NCBI GenBank assembly: GCA_963764345.1
Contig: CAVXSF010000009.1
Coordinates: forward strand, 434,001-498,000
DNA: 64,000 nucleotides
Direction: 5' to 3'
Source: DASQZK01 sp963764345
GTDB lineage: Bacteria > Bacteroidota > Bacteroidia > Bacteroidales > GCA-2748055
The first letter of the stretch is position 1; each line of letters begins with the position of its first letter. The notes beneath the pieces were generated by a model. It saw nothing but the letters and a program-made list of their open reading frames with translations, was not told where the DNA came from and ran no database searches. A program made the position numbers and the translations under genes. Positions 36,993 through 46,723 of the stretch are shown in pieces.

Positions 36993-38138
36993 CTAATTTT
37001 CGCCGGAGTTCTTCACCTTTATGCTATAGGTCCCTTCTTCATCACGAATTATCTCATCCAGGGTGAGAATATTGTCAGCATTGTACAGGGTCCTGAATGT
37101 TTCAGGCGAATTTTTTCTAAGGCTATGGTAGGCCCAGGTCATGAACCATGCCCAGCCGGGTTGTTCTTTCAGGATGTCTTCAGAAGGCAGTTCTCCTACT
37201 TCACCCAGTGCAACAGGCTTCCCTTCGCCCAGCTTTTGCAGATCAGTATAATGCGACAACTTGTAATCATTGCGATACACATCTGCGGCAAGAATGTCAA
37301 CATATTGGTTCCCCGGATAAAAAAGACGGTACGGGTAAGCTTCATCACCGGGAATATCTCGCGGTGCATTTGCATCCCACACCCAGATCAGGTTGTTCAG
37401 TTTATGATGATGGGTAAAATAATCGTACATCATAATCCACAACCGTTTGAATCCCTTATCACCCGGATGATCGCACCACCAGAACCAGACACCGTTCATC
37501 TCATGATAAGGCCTCCACAATACCGGGATGCCGGCATCACGAAGCTGTGCGAGATAACCAGCCACCTTGTCGGCCCCCTTCTTCCAGTCTGTATTCAAAG
37601 GTGTGCCATCGGTTACCAGATCGTTCCATACCGAATCACCAGGGCGGTTTTCCATGGCCCAAATGCTTTCACCCTCGCAACAGTCGCCGTCGGAGGGGAA
37701 ACAACCGTGCCACATCAGTGTAATGATATGCCCTTTTGCGTACATGCGTTTTGCTTCATCTATCATATTCTGCCTTGCAACATCCATGGTAAGTCCGGTA
37801 AAATATACACTATCAGACGGGTCGGACAGATTTAGCGGACCGCAATGCTGAAAGCTTTGGGGATGATCACCCTGGTAACAAAAACTAAAGTCTGAACCCC
37901 ATACAACAGGGGATCGCCCGGTCATCTCTTCCATCAAGCGTGTATACTTCGATCCTGTACTTATATAATTATGCTGACCGGCCAGGGTATAATGCCCCGA
38001 GATTTCGTACATAAAATCCAGTAACCTGGCAGTACGGCTGCTGGCGTCCGGATTTACAGGCTTAGCATGTTTTTTCCCGGTGCACGAACCACTGAAAAGG
38101 GTAAGTAATAACCACGTAATGATGATTGGATTTTTCAT
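36993..38138 (-). CDS. GH26 family lipoprotein (beta-mannanase-like)
   Basis: This 381-residue lipoprotein has the lipidated Cys19 in LFSGSC. The single catalytic domain is a (beta/alpha)8 barrel of GH26: LAGQHNYISTGS near the start, VLWRPYHEMNGVWFWW with acid/base Glu213, and VALGEVGELP with nucleophile Glu313. GH26 enzymes hydrolyse beta-1,4-mannan, and some act on mixed-linkage glucan. It is likely displayed on the cell surface. No SusC/SusD pair lies next to it. Confidence 0.9.
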   Translation of the reverse strand: MKNPIIITWLLLTLFSGSCTGKKHAKPVNPDASSRTARLLDFMYEISGHYTLAGQHNYISTGSKYTRLMEEMTGRSPVVWGSDFSFCYQGDHPQSFQHCGPLNLSDPSDSVYFTGLTMDVARQNMIDEAKRMYAKGHIITLMWHGCFPSDGDCCEGESIWAMENRPGDSVWNDLVTDGTPLNTDWKKGADKVAGYLAQLRDAGIPVLWRPYHEMNGVWFWWCDHPGDKGFKRLWIMMYDYFTHHHKLNNLIWVWDANAPRDIPGDEAYPYRLFYPGNQYVDILAADVYRNDYKLSHYTDLQKLGEGKPVALGEVGELPSEDILKEQPGWAWFMTWAYHSLRKNSPETFRTLYNADNILTLDEIIRDEEGTYSIKVKNSGEN

Positions 38139-38285
38139 AATTCGGTTTTTCTTTTCAAATATAAGTAATGTTATCGCGTTTTACTTCTGATAACCTGAAA
38201 CATACACATTTTTTCATTTTTTTTTATAATTTTACAACCACCTCAATAGTATGAACGCCCCGTTGTAATAACAACGCTTCCGAAG

Positions 38286-41200
38286 ATGAAAAAAGAGATT
38301 GATAAGTCAAGGGACGAATTGCTCAGGGAGATTCAAAAGTTAAAAGAAGAACAGCAGACTCTCCGGGAAGATCAACGTCGTTATTCCACACTGGTCCAAA
38401 ACCTGAATGGTGCCGTATACCGGTGTAAGAACGATCGGAATTATACCATGGAGGCTTTAACCGGTGAGATAAAACAGCTCACAGGGTATCTTCCTGAAGA
38501 TTTCATTGCTAATAAACATTTAAGCTGGAACGATCTTATTGCGGAAGAAGACCGGGACAGGATACGCAAGGTCATACAAAAGTCACTGAAAAACCGTGAG
38601 AGATTTACGTTGGATTACATGATCACGGATGCTTCGGGTATTCAAAAATGGGTTTGGGAACAGGGCTGTGGCATATTTGACAGCAAGGGTAACGTAGAAG
38701 CCCTGGAAGGTTTTATCACCGATATTACGAAATGGAAGCACTCTGAGATAGCCAAAGAAGAGAACGAACAGAAATTCAGGAGCCTTTATGAAAATGCACC
38801 GGTAGCGTATTTTTCTGTCTCTTCCGATGGTAAAATCACCCGTTGCAATAAGAAAGCCTATTCCCTCCTTGGATATCCCGACGGCACTCTTCCCGGAAAA
38901 GACTTTGATGAATTTCTCACCGGCAGTTCGGGGGAAAAACCAGCAGCCGGCAGCATTTTTTCCCGTTTGGACAATTGGGTTGAATTACCGGTCAATGAAG
39001 TCCAGCTTCTGAGGGCCGACGGAAACACGGTATGGGTTAGGATGACGATCAATTCGGAAAGGAATGCACAAGGTGATGTCGAAAAAAGACGGATACTCGT
39101 TCTCAACATCGAATCACAAAAGAAGGCTGAGGAAGAGCTTCAGGTCACCCTTAAACGACTATCCCTTGCAGCAAAATCTGCAGGCATAGGCATCTGGGTC
39201 CTGGACCTTGAAACAGGAAATCTGACCTGGGATAACAAGATGTATGAGATTTATGGTGTCAGTCCCGATGAAAGGGATGGCGCTTCACCCTCCTGGAAGG
39301 AATTCATCCACCCTGATGATGCCGTTAAAACCCTGGCGATTTATAACCAGGCTCTTAAAGAAAAAAATGCCTTTCATACTGATTACCGTATTGTCCGTCC
39401 CGACCAATCCGTAAGGTATATCCAGATACACGGCCTTGTGCATACTGGTCCGGACGGAAAAGCTGTCGGCGTTACCGGGATTAACTTTGATGAAACGGAC
39501 CGTATCAGGTCGGAACACCATATCCTTCGATTAAACAGATTGTACACTGTGCTGAGCAATATTAACCAGTCTATTATCAGGATCAGACAACTGCCGGAAA
39601 TGTTTAATGAAGCCTGCAAGATTGCAGTAAATGACGGCCAGTTTGACCTGGCATGGATCGGCCTTACAGGATCATCTCCCGGAGAGATCGATATCCTGGC
39701 CTATGCGGGCAGTAATGTCAAAACCATAGACGTGGTCAGCGAACGTCTTAAGAAAACAAATCATATCGCGGGTCCGACAGGTCAGGCTATCAGAACTGAA
39801 CAACCGGTAATCATCAGGGATATCCGGACCGGTTTAGACACCCACAGCGATCCCCAAACTCTTCTTGAACTGGGATATAATGCACTGGCCTGTTTCCCTC
39901 TTGTTGCCGGAGGACAGGTTAAAGGGGTCTTTAATCTTTATTCAAAGTCATCCGGAATTTTCGATGAGGATGAGATCAAACTTCTTACAGAGCTCTCAGC
40001 TGACATCTCTTATGCCATCGAATTTGCCGGCCAGGAGGAAGAAAATCTGATCTACAGGAATAAGCTCCTTGAAGCGACAAATGCTCTCGGGGCGATTATT
40101 GAAGCTTCGCCCCTGGCCATTCTTCATCTTAGCCCTGAAGGTAAGGTTCTCCTCTGGAATCATGCAGCAGAAAAGATCTTCGGCTGGAAACATGAAGAAG
40201 TGGTGGGCAAATTCCTGCCAATCGTGCAAAAGGATAAACAAAACGAGTTCAAGGATATCCGTGAACATGTCCTCGCCGGGAATAGTTACACCGCATACGA
40301 ATTGATACGTCAGCGGAAAGATGGCAGTAAGATATTTGTCAGCCTTTCCACATCTGCCATCTACGATAAAAACGGAAATATAAGCGGCATTATTGAAGTA
40401 CTGGAGGATATCGGCTCAAGGAAAATGGCAGAAAGAAAACTCATGGACAGTGAAGCCAGGTACCGGTACCTGTTTCAAAATAACCCGCACCCGATGATTG
40501 TATACGACAGGGATAGCCTGGATATCCTGGAAGTCAACGATGCTGCGGTGATAAAATACGGGTACAGCCGGGAAGAATTCCGCAAAATCAAGGTCTCCGA
40601 TATCAGACCGGAAGAGGAACGCGAAAAATTCCTGACTCTTATGTCCAGTGAAAGAGAACCAATAAGGCATTCCGGCACCTGGAAACATAATCTTAAAAAC
40701 GGATCCACCATTGATGTTGATATAACTTCCCATACTCTTGAATATGAAGGTCATAAGGCAGTACTCGTCCTTGCACAGGATGTGACCGAACGAAAAAAAT
40801 GGGAAGAGGATCTGATCCGGGCCAAGGAAGAAGCCGAACAATCAAACCGGCTGAAAGATGCCTTCGTGGCTAACATATCCCACGAGATCCGGACACCCTT
40901 AAACTCTATCCTTGGATTCTCCGAACTGATACGCGATACCCTCGCCGGTCAAGTGGATGAAGAACTGGACAGGTATTTCGAAAATATAACCAAGTCGAGT
41001 CACCGCCTGATGAGAACGGTGGATATGATCCTGAATTTCTCCAGACTCCAGGTTGGCGCATTCAACATACATCCTATTGTACTCAAATTACCTGAACTTG
41101 TCGAACAACTGGTAGATGAGAACAAGCTGAGCGCCCTGAACAAATCTCTGGAACTTTCTTTTGAAAATAAAGTCGGAGACGTACGCCTCAAACTGGACGA

Positions 41201-41990
41201 ATATTGTACCATGCAGGCAATCGCGAACCTTATTGATAACGCACTAAAATATACAAATGAAGGTTCGATTCATTTAATCCTGTACACAAACGAGGAAGGC
41301 TTCCTGAATCTGGACGTCGCCGACACTGGGATTGGCATGTCGGAAGAATTCTTCAGCCAGCTTTTCAGACCTTATTCCCAGGAAGACATCGGTTATACAA
41401 GAAGCTATGAAGGGATAGGTCTGGGCCTTTCCATGGTCAAACAATATCTTGAGCTGAATGGCGCCTCCGTTTCGTTCCGGAGTGTACAAAATCATGGCTC
41501 TGTTTTTACCATCCATTTCAATCAGCGACCTTCCACCGAGGAAACCGTCAAGGCACAGAAGGAAAATAAACAGGAGCCTGATCATGTTAATCCTTTGGTG
41601 ACTGTCGCAAAAAACTATGTCCTTGTAGTTGAAGACGATCCATTCAGTCAGGATTATTTGGAAACCATTCTCGCTGATAATTACCATGTATTAATCGCTG
41701 AAAGAGCGGATGAAGCGCTGAAAATGCTATTAAGGCAACATGTGTCGGTAATCCTGATGGATATCTCCCTTAAAGGTGAAATGGATGGACTTAAACTCAC
41801 CCGAAAACTGAAAGACAATCCGGATTACCATTCCATACCGGTCATTGTGCTAACGGCACATGCCTTTTCAGAGGACCGCAAAAGATCAATGGATGCCGGC
41901 TGTGATGCTTATTTTTCAAAGCCTTTTAATCCCAGGGAATTATTGAATAAGATGGATGAGTTACAGGCCGGGAATGTTTTATCGGTGTAG
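38286..41990 (+). CDS. Hybrid sensor histidine kinase/response regulator with PAS and GAF domains
   Basis: The product has 1234 residues and no membrane segment, so it is cytoplasmic. From the N-terminus: a short coiled coil (about 8-34), then three PAS domains (about 35-150, 160-280 and 290-405), a GAF domain (about 415-580), two more PAS domains (600-715 and 720-840), HisKA with His866 in ANISHEIRTPLNS, and an ATPase domain (N-box IANLIDNALKYTNEG, G1 DTGIGMS, G2 GIGLGLSM). It ends in a receiver domain with Asp1159 in VILMDIS and Lys1212 in FSKPF. All catalytic residues are present. It autophosphorylates and passes the phosphate to its own receiver; the downstream partner is unknown. The adjacent YkgJ-like gene follows after 51 bases. 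Confidence 0.93.
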   Translation: MKKEIDKSRDELLREIQKLKEEQQTLREDQRRYSTLVQNLNGAVYRCKNDRNYTMEALTGEIKQLTGYLPEDFIANKHLSWNDLIAEEDRDRIRKVIQKSLKNRERFTLDYMITDASGIQKWVWEQGCGIFDSKGNVEALEGFITDITKWKHSEIAKEENEQKFRSLYENAPVAYFSVSSDGKITRCNKKAYSLLGYPDGTLPGKDFDEFLTGSSGEKPAAGSIFSRLDNWVELPVNEVQLLRADGNTVWVRMTINSERNAQGDVEKRRILVLNIESQKKAEEELQVTLKRLSLAAKSAGIGIWVLDLETGNLTWDNKMYEIYGVSPDERDGASPSWKEFIHPDDAVKTLAIYNQALKEKNAFHTDYRIVRPDQSVRYIQIHGLVHTGPDGKAVGVTGINFDETDRIRSEHHILRLNRLYTVLSNINQSIIRIRQLPEMFNEACKIAVNDGQFDLAWIGLTGSSPGEIDILAYAGSNVKTIDVVSERLKKTNHIAGPTGQAIRTEQPVIIRDIRTGLDTHSDPQTLLELGYNALACFPLVAGGQVKGVFNLYSKSSGIFDEDEIKLLTELSADISYAIEFAGQEEENLIYRNKLLEATNALGAIIEASPLAILHLSPEGKVLLWNHAAEKIFGWKHEEVVGKFLPIVQKDKQNEFKDIREHVLAGNSYTAYELIRQRKDGSKIFVSLSTSAIYDKNGNISGIIEVLEDIGSRKMAERKLMDSEARYRYLFQNNPHPMIVYDRDSLDILEVNDAAVIKYGYSREEFRKIKVSDIRPEEEREKFLTLMSSEREPIRHSGTWKHNLKNGSTIDVDITSHTLEYEGHKAVLVLAQDVTERKKWEEDLIRAKEEAEQSNRLKDAFVANISHEIRTPLNSILGFSELIRDTLAGQVDEELDRYFENITKSSHRLMRTVDMILNFSRLQVGAFNIHPIVLKLPELVEQLVDENKLSALNKSLELSFENKVGDVRLKLDEYCTMQAIANLIDNALKYTNEGSIHLILYTNEEGFLNLDVADTGIGMSEEFFSQLFRPYSQEDIGYTRSYEGIGLGLSMVKQYLELNGASVSFRSVQNHGSVFTIHFNQRPSTEETVKAQKENKQEPDHVNPLVTVAKNYVLVVEDDPFSQDYLETILADNYHVLIAERADEALKMLLRQHVSVILMDISLKGEMDGLKLTRKLKDNPDYHSIPVIVLTAHAFSEDRKRSMDAGCDAYFSKPFNPRELLNKMDELQAGNVLSV

Positions 41991-42041
41991 CCGGAAAGGA
42001 TATTTTCATTACTTTTGAAGGATCTTTTTTACCTGATCTTT

Positions 42042-42332
42042 ATGATTTGTCGTTCCGGATGCGGTGCCTGTTGCATTGCACTTTCCATTTCCTCCCCCAT
42101 TCCGGGTATGCCTTCAGGTAAACCTGCAGGAGTAAAATGCATTCATCTTAAACCGGATTACCGATGCGGACTTTTCAATCATCCCGATCGTCCGGAAGTT
42201 TGCGGCCGCTTTGTGGCCGAAGAGCTGATCTGCGGAACATCAAGGGAAGAAGCTTTACTGATCATGAACCAACTCGAGAGCGATTGCATACAAAGGAAAT
42301 CCCTTCCCGGTGAGCCTCCGATCCGAATCTGA
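42042..42332 (+). CDS. YkgJ-family cysteine cluster protein
   Basis: The product has 96 residues from ATG 42042 (a TTG at 42015 would add nine residues). It has the CxxCxxCC core of this family (CRSGCGACCIA), then CIHLKPDYRCGLF and PEVCGRF. The pattern suggests a zinc or iron-sulfur binding protein. Function unknown. It lies 51 bases after the hybrid kinase on the same strand and may be cotranscribed with it. Confidence 0.75.
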   Translation: MICRSGCGACCIALSISSPIPGMPSGKPAGVKCIHLKPDYRCGLFNHPDRPEVCGRFVAEELICGTSREEALLIMNQLESDCIQRKSLPGEPPIRI

Positions 42333-42658
42333 AGGGGGAAAGAAACCCCATACTATTCTATCTTTCAGCTTCTTGCAAAGTAGAGGGTATTTGCCTAAGT
42401 GCCTTTCTTCGGCTTCCGGTCCGCTTGTCGCAGAAGAGTACAAGCACGATGAAATTTGGAGACGACAGCCGGAAAATCATGTTTTCAAGCTGAAACCCGA
42501 CAGACTGTAAAAATTTTATTTAACCGTTCACCCGGCTCACCCGGTATTAATTTAACATTAATTCAAGCCGTTTCCTGATAAATTCAATTTTCACATATCA
42601 TATTATTATCAAACATTATTAAATTTGCGGGTCGATTCCCCCAAAAAAACGGACTAAA
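42333..42658. other. Intergenic region with candidate -7 element
   Basis: This is a spacer of about 326 bases. TAAATTTG at 42620-42627 fits TAnnTTTG and is well placed (about 31 bases before the ATG) as the promoter of the DUF4914 gene. The -33 box is unclear. No gene was seen. Confidence 0.4.
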
Positions 42659-44596
42659 ATGACAGATTTTTTAAACTCATTGCATGGGAAAGGAATAGTC
42701 CTGCCCGAAGTGATTGTGGATATCCTTGAGAACTGCCCCCGATTCACGGTATTCAATTCATCGGAAGAGCTTGCGGAAGCTTCTGTTGACGGAAAAAACA
42801 GTTTTGAAGTCTCGTATGAGGTAGAAGGTAAAGGCCTTTACACGGAAGCCATTATTCATAAAGTGAAAAACGGCATTTCTGCCAATTATACCGAAGCGTA
42901 TATGAGGCGCAGGGATCCCGACACGATGGTCATTGCAGATGATCTCCCGACCGACAAACCGAAATTCACAGAGCGTTTCGGATATGATTTCAGTGTACTG
43001 CGCGATCAGACCTTTGAATGGCTGAAAAAACAGGAACTCGGGATATTTTTTTATTTCGCCGGACAAAAGGGCATCGGAAGTACTGGCATGGCTATAGCAC
43101 CGGCGAACGCAGCCTTCTTTTCAATGGGCTTATCCATGCTTCAGAAAATTGTTCCGGTTGATGAACTGCCTGACGGTTACCAATTGGAATCTGTCATCTA
43201 TGTTGCACCCCCGTTCAGGCATTCTCACTTTAAGGGCAGGCAGATTGTGGTTCACAACAGGCTGCCAGGTCTTCACGAGATGTATGCCTATAACCTTTAT
43301 CCCGGACCAAGTGCAAAAAAAGGACTGTACGGTGTGCTGCTAACCAAAGGGGAGGAAGAAAACTGGATTACAGCGCATTGTTCAACCGTACAGGTTATTA
43401 GTCCGTACGATAACATCACTACCTATATGCATGAAGGTGCCAGTGGAGGTGGCAAAAGCGAGATGCTTCAGCATATCGTCCGGGAGCCTGAAGGGCAGGT
43501 GTTGCTTGGCGAAAACATGATCAACGGTGAACGCCGGTTAATCTCCATCCCGACTTTTTGTAAATTCAACCCGGTTACCGATGATATGGCGCTTTGCCAT
43601 CCTTCCATTCAGAGGAACAACGGGAAACTGTCTGTCCTCGATGCAGAAAATGCCTGGTTTATCAGGGTAGACGGAATAAGGAATTATGGTGATGATCCGT
43701 TCCTTGAGAGTATTACCATAAACGCAAAAAAACCTCTGCTTTTCCTCAACCTGGACACCATGCCGGATTGTACGGCACTGGTATGGGATCATACGGAAGA
43801 TGCCCCGGGAAAGAGATGTCCCAATCCGAGAGTAGTGCTGCCCAGGGATATTGTACCCGGAGTAGTGAACGAACCGGTATCCATTGATGTGCGTAGTTTC
43901 GGTGTGCGGACACCCCCCTTCTCACCCGGGAATCCATCATACGCCATCATCGGCCTTTTCCATATCCTCCCTCCTGCCCTGGCCTGGCTGTGGAGGCTTG
44001 TTTCGCCAAGAGGCTATGCCAACCCAAGCATCACCAGTTCGGAAGGACTGGAAAGCGAAGGTGTCGGATCATACTGGCCTTTTGCCACAGGGAAACAGGT
44101 TAAGCACGCCAATCTCCTTCTCGACCAGATCATACATACCCCCCGGGTGCGGTACACACTCACCCCAAATCAGCATATCGGAGTCTGGAAAGTAGGATTC
44201 AAGCCCCAGCTCATGATGAGAGAATATCTCACCCGTCGCGGAAATGCAAAGTTAAGATCGGATCAGTACCAGCCGGCACGCTGCAGTCTGCTGGGTTTCG
44301 AACTGAACTATGTTACAATCGAAGGTGCCAAGATCCCGTCCCGGTTTCTTAAAGTTTATCGCCAGACTGAAGTGGGTGAAGAAGGCTATGATGCCGGAGC
44401 GGATATACTTTCTGAATTTTTCAAGAAAGAACTACCCCAATATCTCACTCAGGAGTTGTCAGAAACCGGGCATAAGATTATTGAGGCCTGCCTTGATAAT
44501 GCCCAGATTAAAGATTACCTGAGCATCCTACCTATGGATTATCAATATTCCTTTTTTACACCTGAGGAGATGCACCGGGATAATTCAGCCCACTGA
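42659..44596 (+). CDS. DUF4914 family P-loop protein (PEPCK-like nucleotide-binding region)
   Basis: This 645-residue soluble protein belongs to a Bacteroidota family of unknown function. It contains a P-loop EGASGGGKSEML (259-270), similar in place and form to the kinase loop of PEP carboxykinases and HprK-type proteins, and a possible Walker B region FLNLDTMPDC. Other conserved-looking segments are FRHSHFKGRQIVVHN, HLEGASGGG context, GVGSYWPFATG and QHIGVWKVGFKPQL. I infer ATP- or GTP-dependent phosphotransfer, not demonstrated here. The gene appears monocistronic. Confidence 0.75.
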   Translation: MTDFLNSLHGKGIVLPEVIVDILENCPRFTVFNSSEELAEASVDGKNSFEVSYEVEGKGLYTEAIIHKVKNGISANYTEAYMRRRDPDTMVIADDLPTDKPKFTERFGYDFSVLRDQTFEWLKKQELGIFFYFAGQKGIGSTGMAIAPANAAFFSMGLSMLQKIVPVDELPDGYQLESVIYVAPPFRHSHFKGRQIVVHNRLPGLHEMYAYNLYPGPSAKKGLYGVLLTKGEEENWITAHCSTVQVISPYDNITTYMHEGASGGGKSEMLQHIVREPEGQVLLGENMINGERRLISIPTFCKFNPVTDDMALCHPSIQRNNGKLSVLDAENAWFIRVDGIRNYGDDPFLESITINAKKPLLFLNLDTMPDCTALVWDHTEDAPGKRCPNPRVVLPRDIVPGVVNEPVSIDVRSFGVRTPPFSPGNPSYAIIGLFHILPPALAWLWRLVSPRGYANPSITSSEGLESEGVGSYWPFATGKQVKHANLLLDQIIHTPRVRYTLTPNQHIGVWKVGFKPQLMMREYLTRRGNAKLRSDQYQPARCSLLGFELNYVTIEGAKIPSRFLKVYRQTEVGEEGYDAGADILSEFFKKELPQYLTQELSETGHKIIEACLDNAQIKDYLSILPMDYQYSFFTPEEMHRDNSAH

Positions 44597-44790
44597 AGGA
44601 CTGGAACGAAGGATTGAAGGGAAAGGAGCAAAAGTAACGGGAAACCGGTTCGCGAGGTGTATCCGGGGAAATCAGAAGATCACTGTGCCGTGATTAACCC
44701 GACTAATGGTGACAGTCGCTACAGATGCTACTGCTGTGAAAACTACACTGTTACTCATCTTCTCTTTCTCACAATCCCTTTTTCATAGCC

Positions 44791-45225
44791 TCACATATGA
44801 TTCAGTACAGCCTCACCACTGTTAACCCTTTCGGCCAGGCTCTTAACAGTCTCCGAACTAACCAGTCTTAAATAAGCGCCCCTTATCCTGGCATAACGGT
44901 CATGCATCGGACAGGGAGAAAGATCACTGCATTTGCCCAGACCAAAACCACATTTGGTGAAAAATAATTCACCTTCCATGATTTTAATGATGTCGAAAAC
45001 AGAAATCTGCCCGGCTTCCTTTTCAAGAAAAAACCCACCACCACGTCCCCTCACAGAACCCAGAATCCTGAACCTCCCCAGGTTTTGCAGTACTTTAGCC
45101 AAATATTGCTCAGGCGCTTCTATCTCCCTGGCGATCTCCCGATATCCCGGCCGAAGACCATCACGGTTTATCATTTCAATATAAACCAGAGCTCTGATAG
45201 CATATTCCGTTCCCTTGGATATCAT
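44791..45225 (-). CDS. Rrf2 family transcriptional regulator (NsrR-like)
   Basis: The product has 144 residues. An N-terminal winged helix (MISKGTEYAIRALVYIE, then YLAKVLQNLGRFRILGSVRG) and the family GGGF turn are visible. Three cysteines, C92, C99 and C105 (KCGFGLGKCSDLSPCPMH), match the FeS ligand spacing of NsrR-type sensors. It probably senses NO or FeS status. It lies 19 bases downstream of the RIC gene on the same strand and probably controls that operon, including itself. Confidence 0.88.
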   Translation of the reverse strand: MISKGTEYAIRALVYIEMINRDGLRPGYREIAREIEAPEQYLAKVLQNLGRFRILGSVRGRGGGFFLEKEAGQISVFDIIKIMEGELFFTKCGFGLGKCSDLSPCPMHDRYARIRGAYLRLVSSETVKSLAERVNSGEAVLNHM

Positions 45226-45244
45226 GTTTTTCCTTCAAATGTAA

Positions 45245-45973
45245 TTACCTTTTTAACAGCCGGGCCTCCATTTCCTTCGCCTCCGGAAACAAAATGTTAT
45301 TTTCGAGATGAATGTGCCTGTGCAGATCTTCCTCAAACTCACTAAGCATATGATAGGTTACTCTAAAAGTGTTGCACGCATCTTCAGGAAGTGAATAGCC
45401 CTTTGTAATTTCATTCAGTTGCCGGAACCTGTCACCTTCATTCTCATGTTCCGAAACCATCATATGGATCGGATTTGCCACAGTACCGAAAGATGGCGTT
45501 TTTAACTGGGTATTTTGTTTTCCGCAAAAAGACATGTGTTTGATGTACGGAAAAAGAATCATCTCTTCCTTTTGCATGTGCTTCACAAGGTTGGTAGCGG
45601 CAGTCAGGAAATGATCCTTTACCTTGAATATTTCAGGATGACTCTTACCGTGGACATTACATAGTTTATCAATGCTGACGGTAAGAACAGGGATTTTATC
45701 CCGTACATACATATGATGTCTCTTAATGATGTAATCGCACAATTCATCAGGGGGCATGCTCTGAACATGCCCCGTATCAAAGTCTCTCACGATCATAGCC
45801 TGGTCGAGTTTCCGGATCACATTGCCGATGTCGGCTCCAACTTCATCACAGGCCGTGACCAGCGTTCTGTTACCTCCGCAACAGTAATCGATTTTCATGC
45901 GGGTGAGCACGGAAGCAGCATTAAAATTTTCCCGTACGATATCACCCACGCGAGTTTGGGATGTAATATTCAT
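45245..45973 (-). CDS. ric: Iron-sulfur cluster repair di-iron protein (RIC/ScdA/YtfE family)
   Basis: The product has 242 residues. The N-terminal ScdA-N domain contains the CCGG motif (IDYCCGGNRTL, C31-C32). The hemerythrin-like domain has His/Glu ligands in the helices IKRHHMYVRDKIPVL, MQKEEMILFPYI, HMMVSEHENEGD and DLHRHIHLENNILFPEA. The protein restores FeS clusters damaged by NO or oxidants. It is first in an operon with the Rrf2 regulator, a common stress-response arrangement. Confidence 0.92.
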   Translation of the reverse strand: MNITSQTRVGDIVRENFNAASVLTRMKIDYCCGGNRTLVTACDEVGADIGNVIRKLDQAMIVRDFDTGHVQSMPPDELCDYIIKRHHMYVRDKIPVLTVSIDKLCNVHGKSHPEIFKVKDHFLTAATNLVKHMQKEEMILFPYIKHMSFCGKQNTQLKTPSFGTVANPIHMMVSEHENEGDRFRQLNEITKGYSLPEDACNTFRVTYHMLSEFEEDLHRHIHLENNILFPEAKEMEARLLKR

Positions 45974-46168
45974 GACGACTCAATTTAGTATTATACAAAA
46001 ATAAACTTTTTATGGATATGCGGGTCCACTTATATGTTTTAATATTTCAGAACAGGTGATTCAGAAATGTATGTCCGCAAAGTGGTACAGGGAATCATTC
46101 AGGTTATAAACGAATGATCCGGGGATGTATTATTGAAGGATGTCATTTTGGGTAGGCCTGAAGTCAAA

Positions 46169-46199
46169 AAAGCCCTGCCGGTGGTCCCGGCAGGGCTTT
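46169..46199 (-). terminator. Terminator downstream of tRNA-Pro
   Basis: A perfect 13-bp GC-rich stem (AAAGCCCTGCCGG and CCGGCAGGGCTTT) encloses a 5-base loop. On the minus strand it ends in TTTTTTGAC. It stands 12 bases after the tRNA 3' end. Confidence 0.92.
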
Positions 46200-46211
46200 C
46201 ACTTTCTTTTG

Positions 46212-46284
46212 TCGGGGTGAGAAGACTCGAACTTCCGGCCTCGTCGTCCCGAACGACGCGCGCTGCCAACTGCGCCACACCCCG
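46212..46284 (-). tRNA. tRNA-Pro (anticodon CGG)
   Basis: The 73-base cloverleaf has acceptor CGGGGTG/CACCCCG, D-stem GCGC/GCGC, anticodon stem CGTCG/CGACG with loop TTCGGGA (anticodon CGG, reads CCG), T-stem GGAAG/CTTCT-type with loop TTCGAGT, and discriminator A. The 3' CCA is not encoded. The sequence is close to that of E. coli tRNA-Pro(CGG). Confidence 0.95.
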
Positions 46285-46723
46285 AAACGAATGACTCCAG
46301 CTTTTTATTCCCCCTCAGGGGTTTGCAATGCGGACACAAAAATATAAAAAACCTTAAGATTTACCTATAGTTTTAAAAATAAGTTCCCATAGGAAACAAC
46401 AGGTCGATCGACTGTCCGGAATCCACATCCAAACCCTGTCCGCATGTAAGCCTTCTCATACCAGATGGTCCAGGTTTTCCGCTCTTAAAAACAAAATAGA
46501 CCGTTTCAATGTTTATAATCTTGCAAATTAATCGAGTTACGACCGGGAGTGGTCTGAAAACGATTTCAGTAGACTGATTCTCCGGGCCATTTAAGGGGGT
46601 TATAGTTTCAGGTCATCGGGTATTGAAGGATTTTCAAGGTTATTTCGTACATCCGTATTCACTGTTATCATCACATAAGGATCAAACTGTAAAAACGAAT
46701 TTTTAACGATAAAACCCTGAACT
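46285..46723. other. Intergenic region, nothing recognised
   Basis: This is a spacer of about 440 bases between tRNA-Pro (minus) and the cytochrome gene (plus). It should hold promoters for both; no clear signals or small genes were found. Confidence 0.4.
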
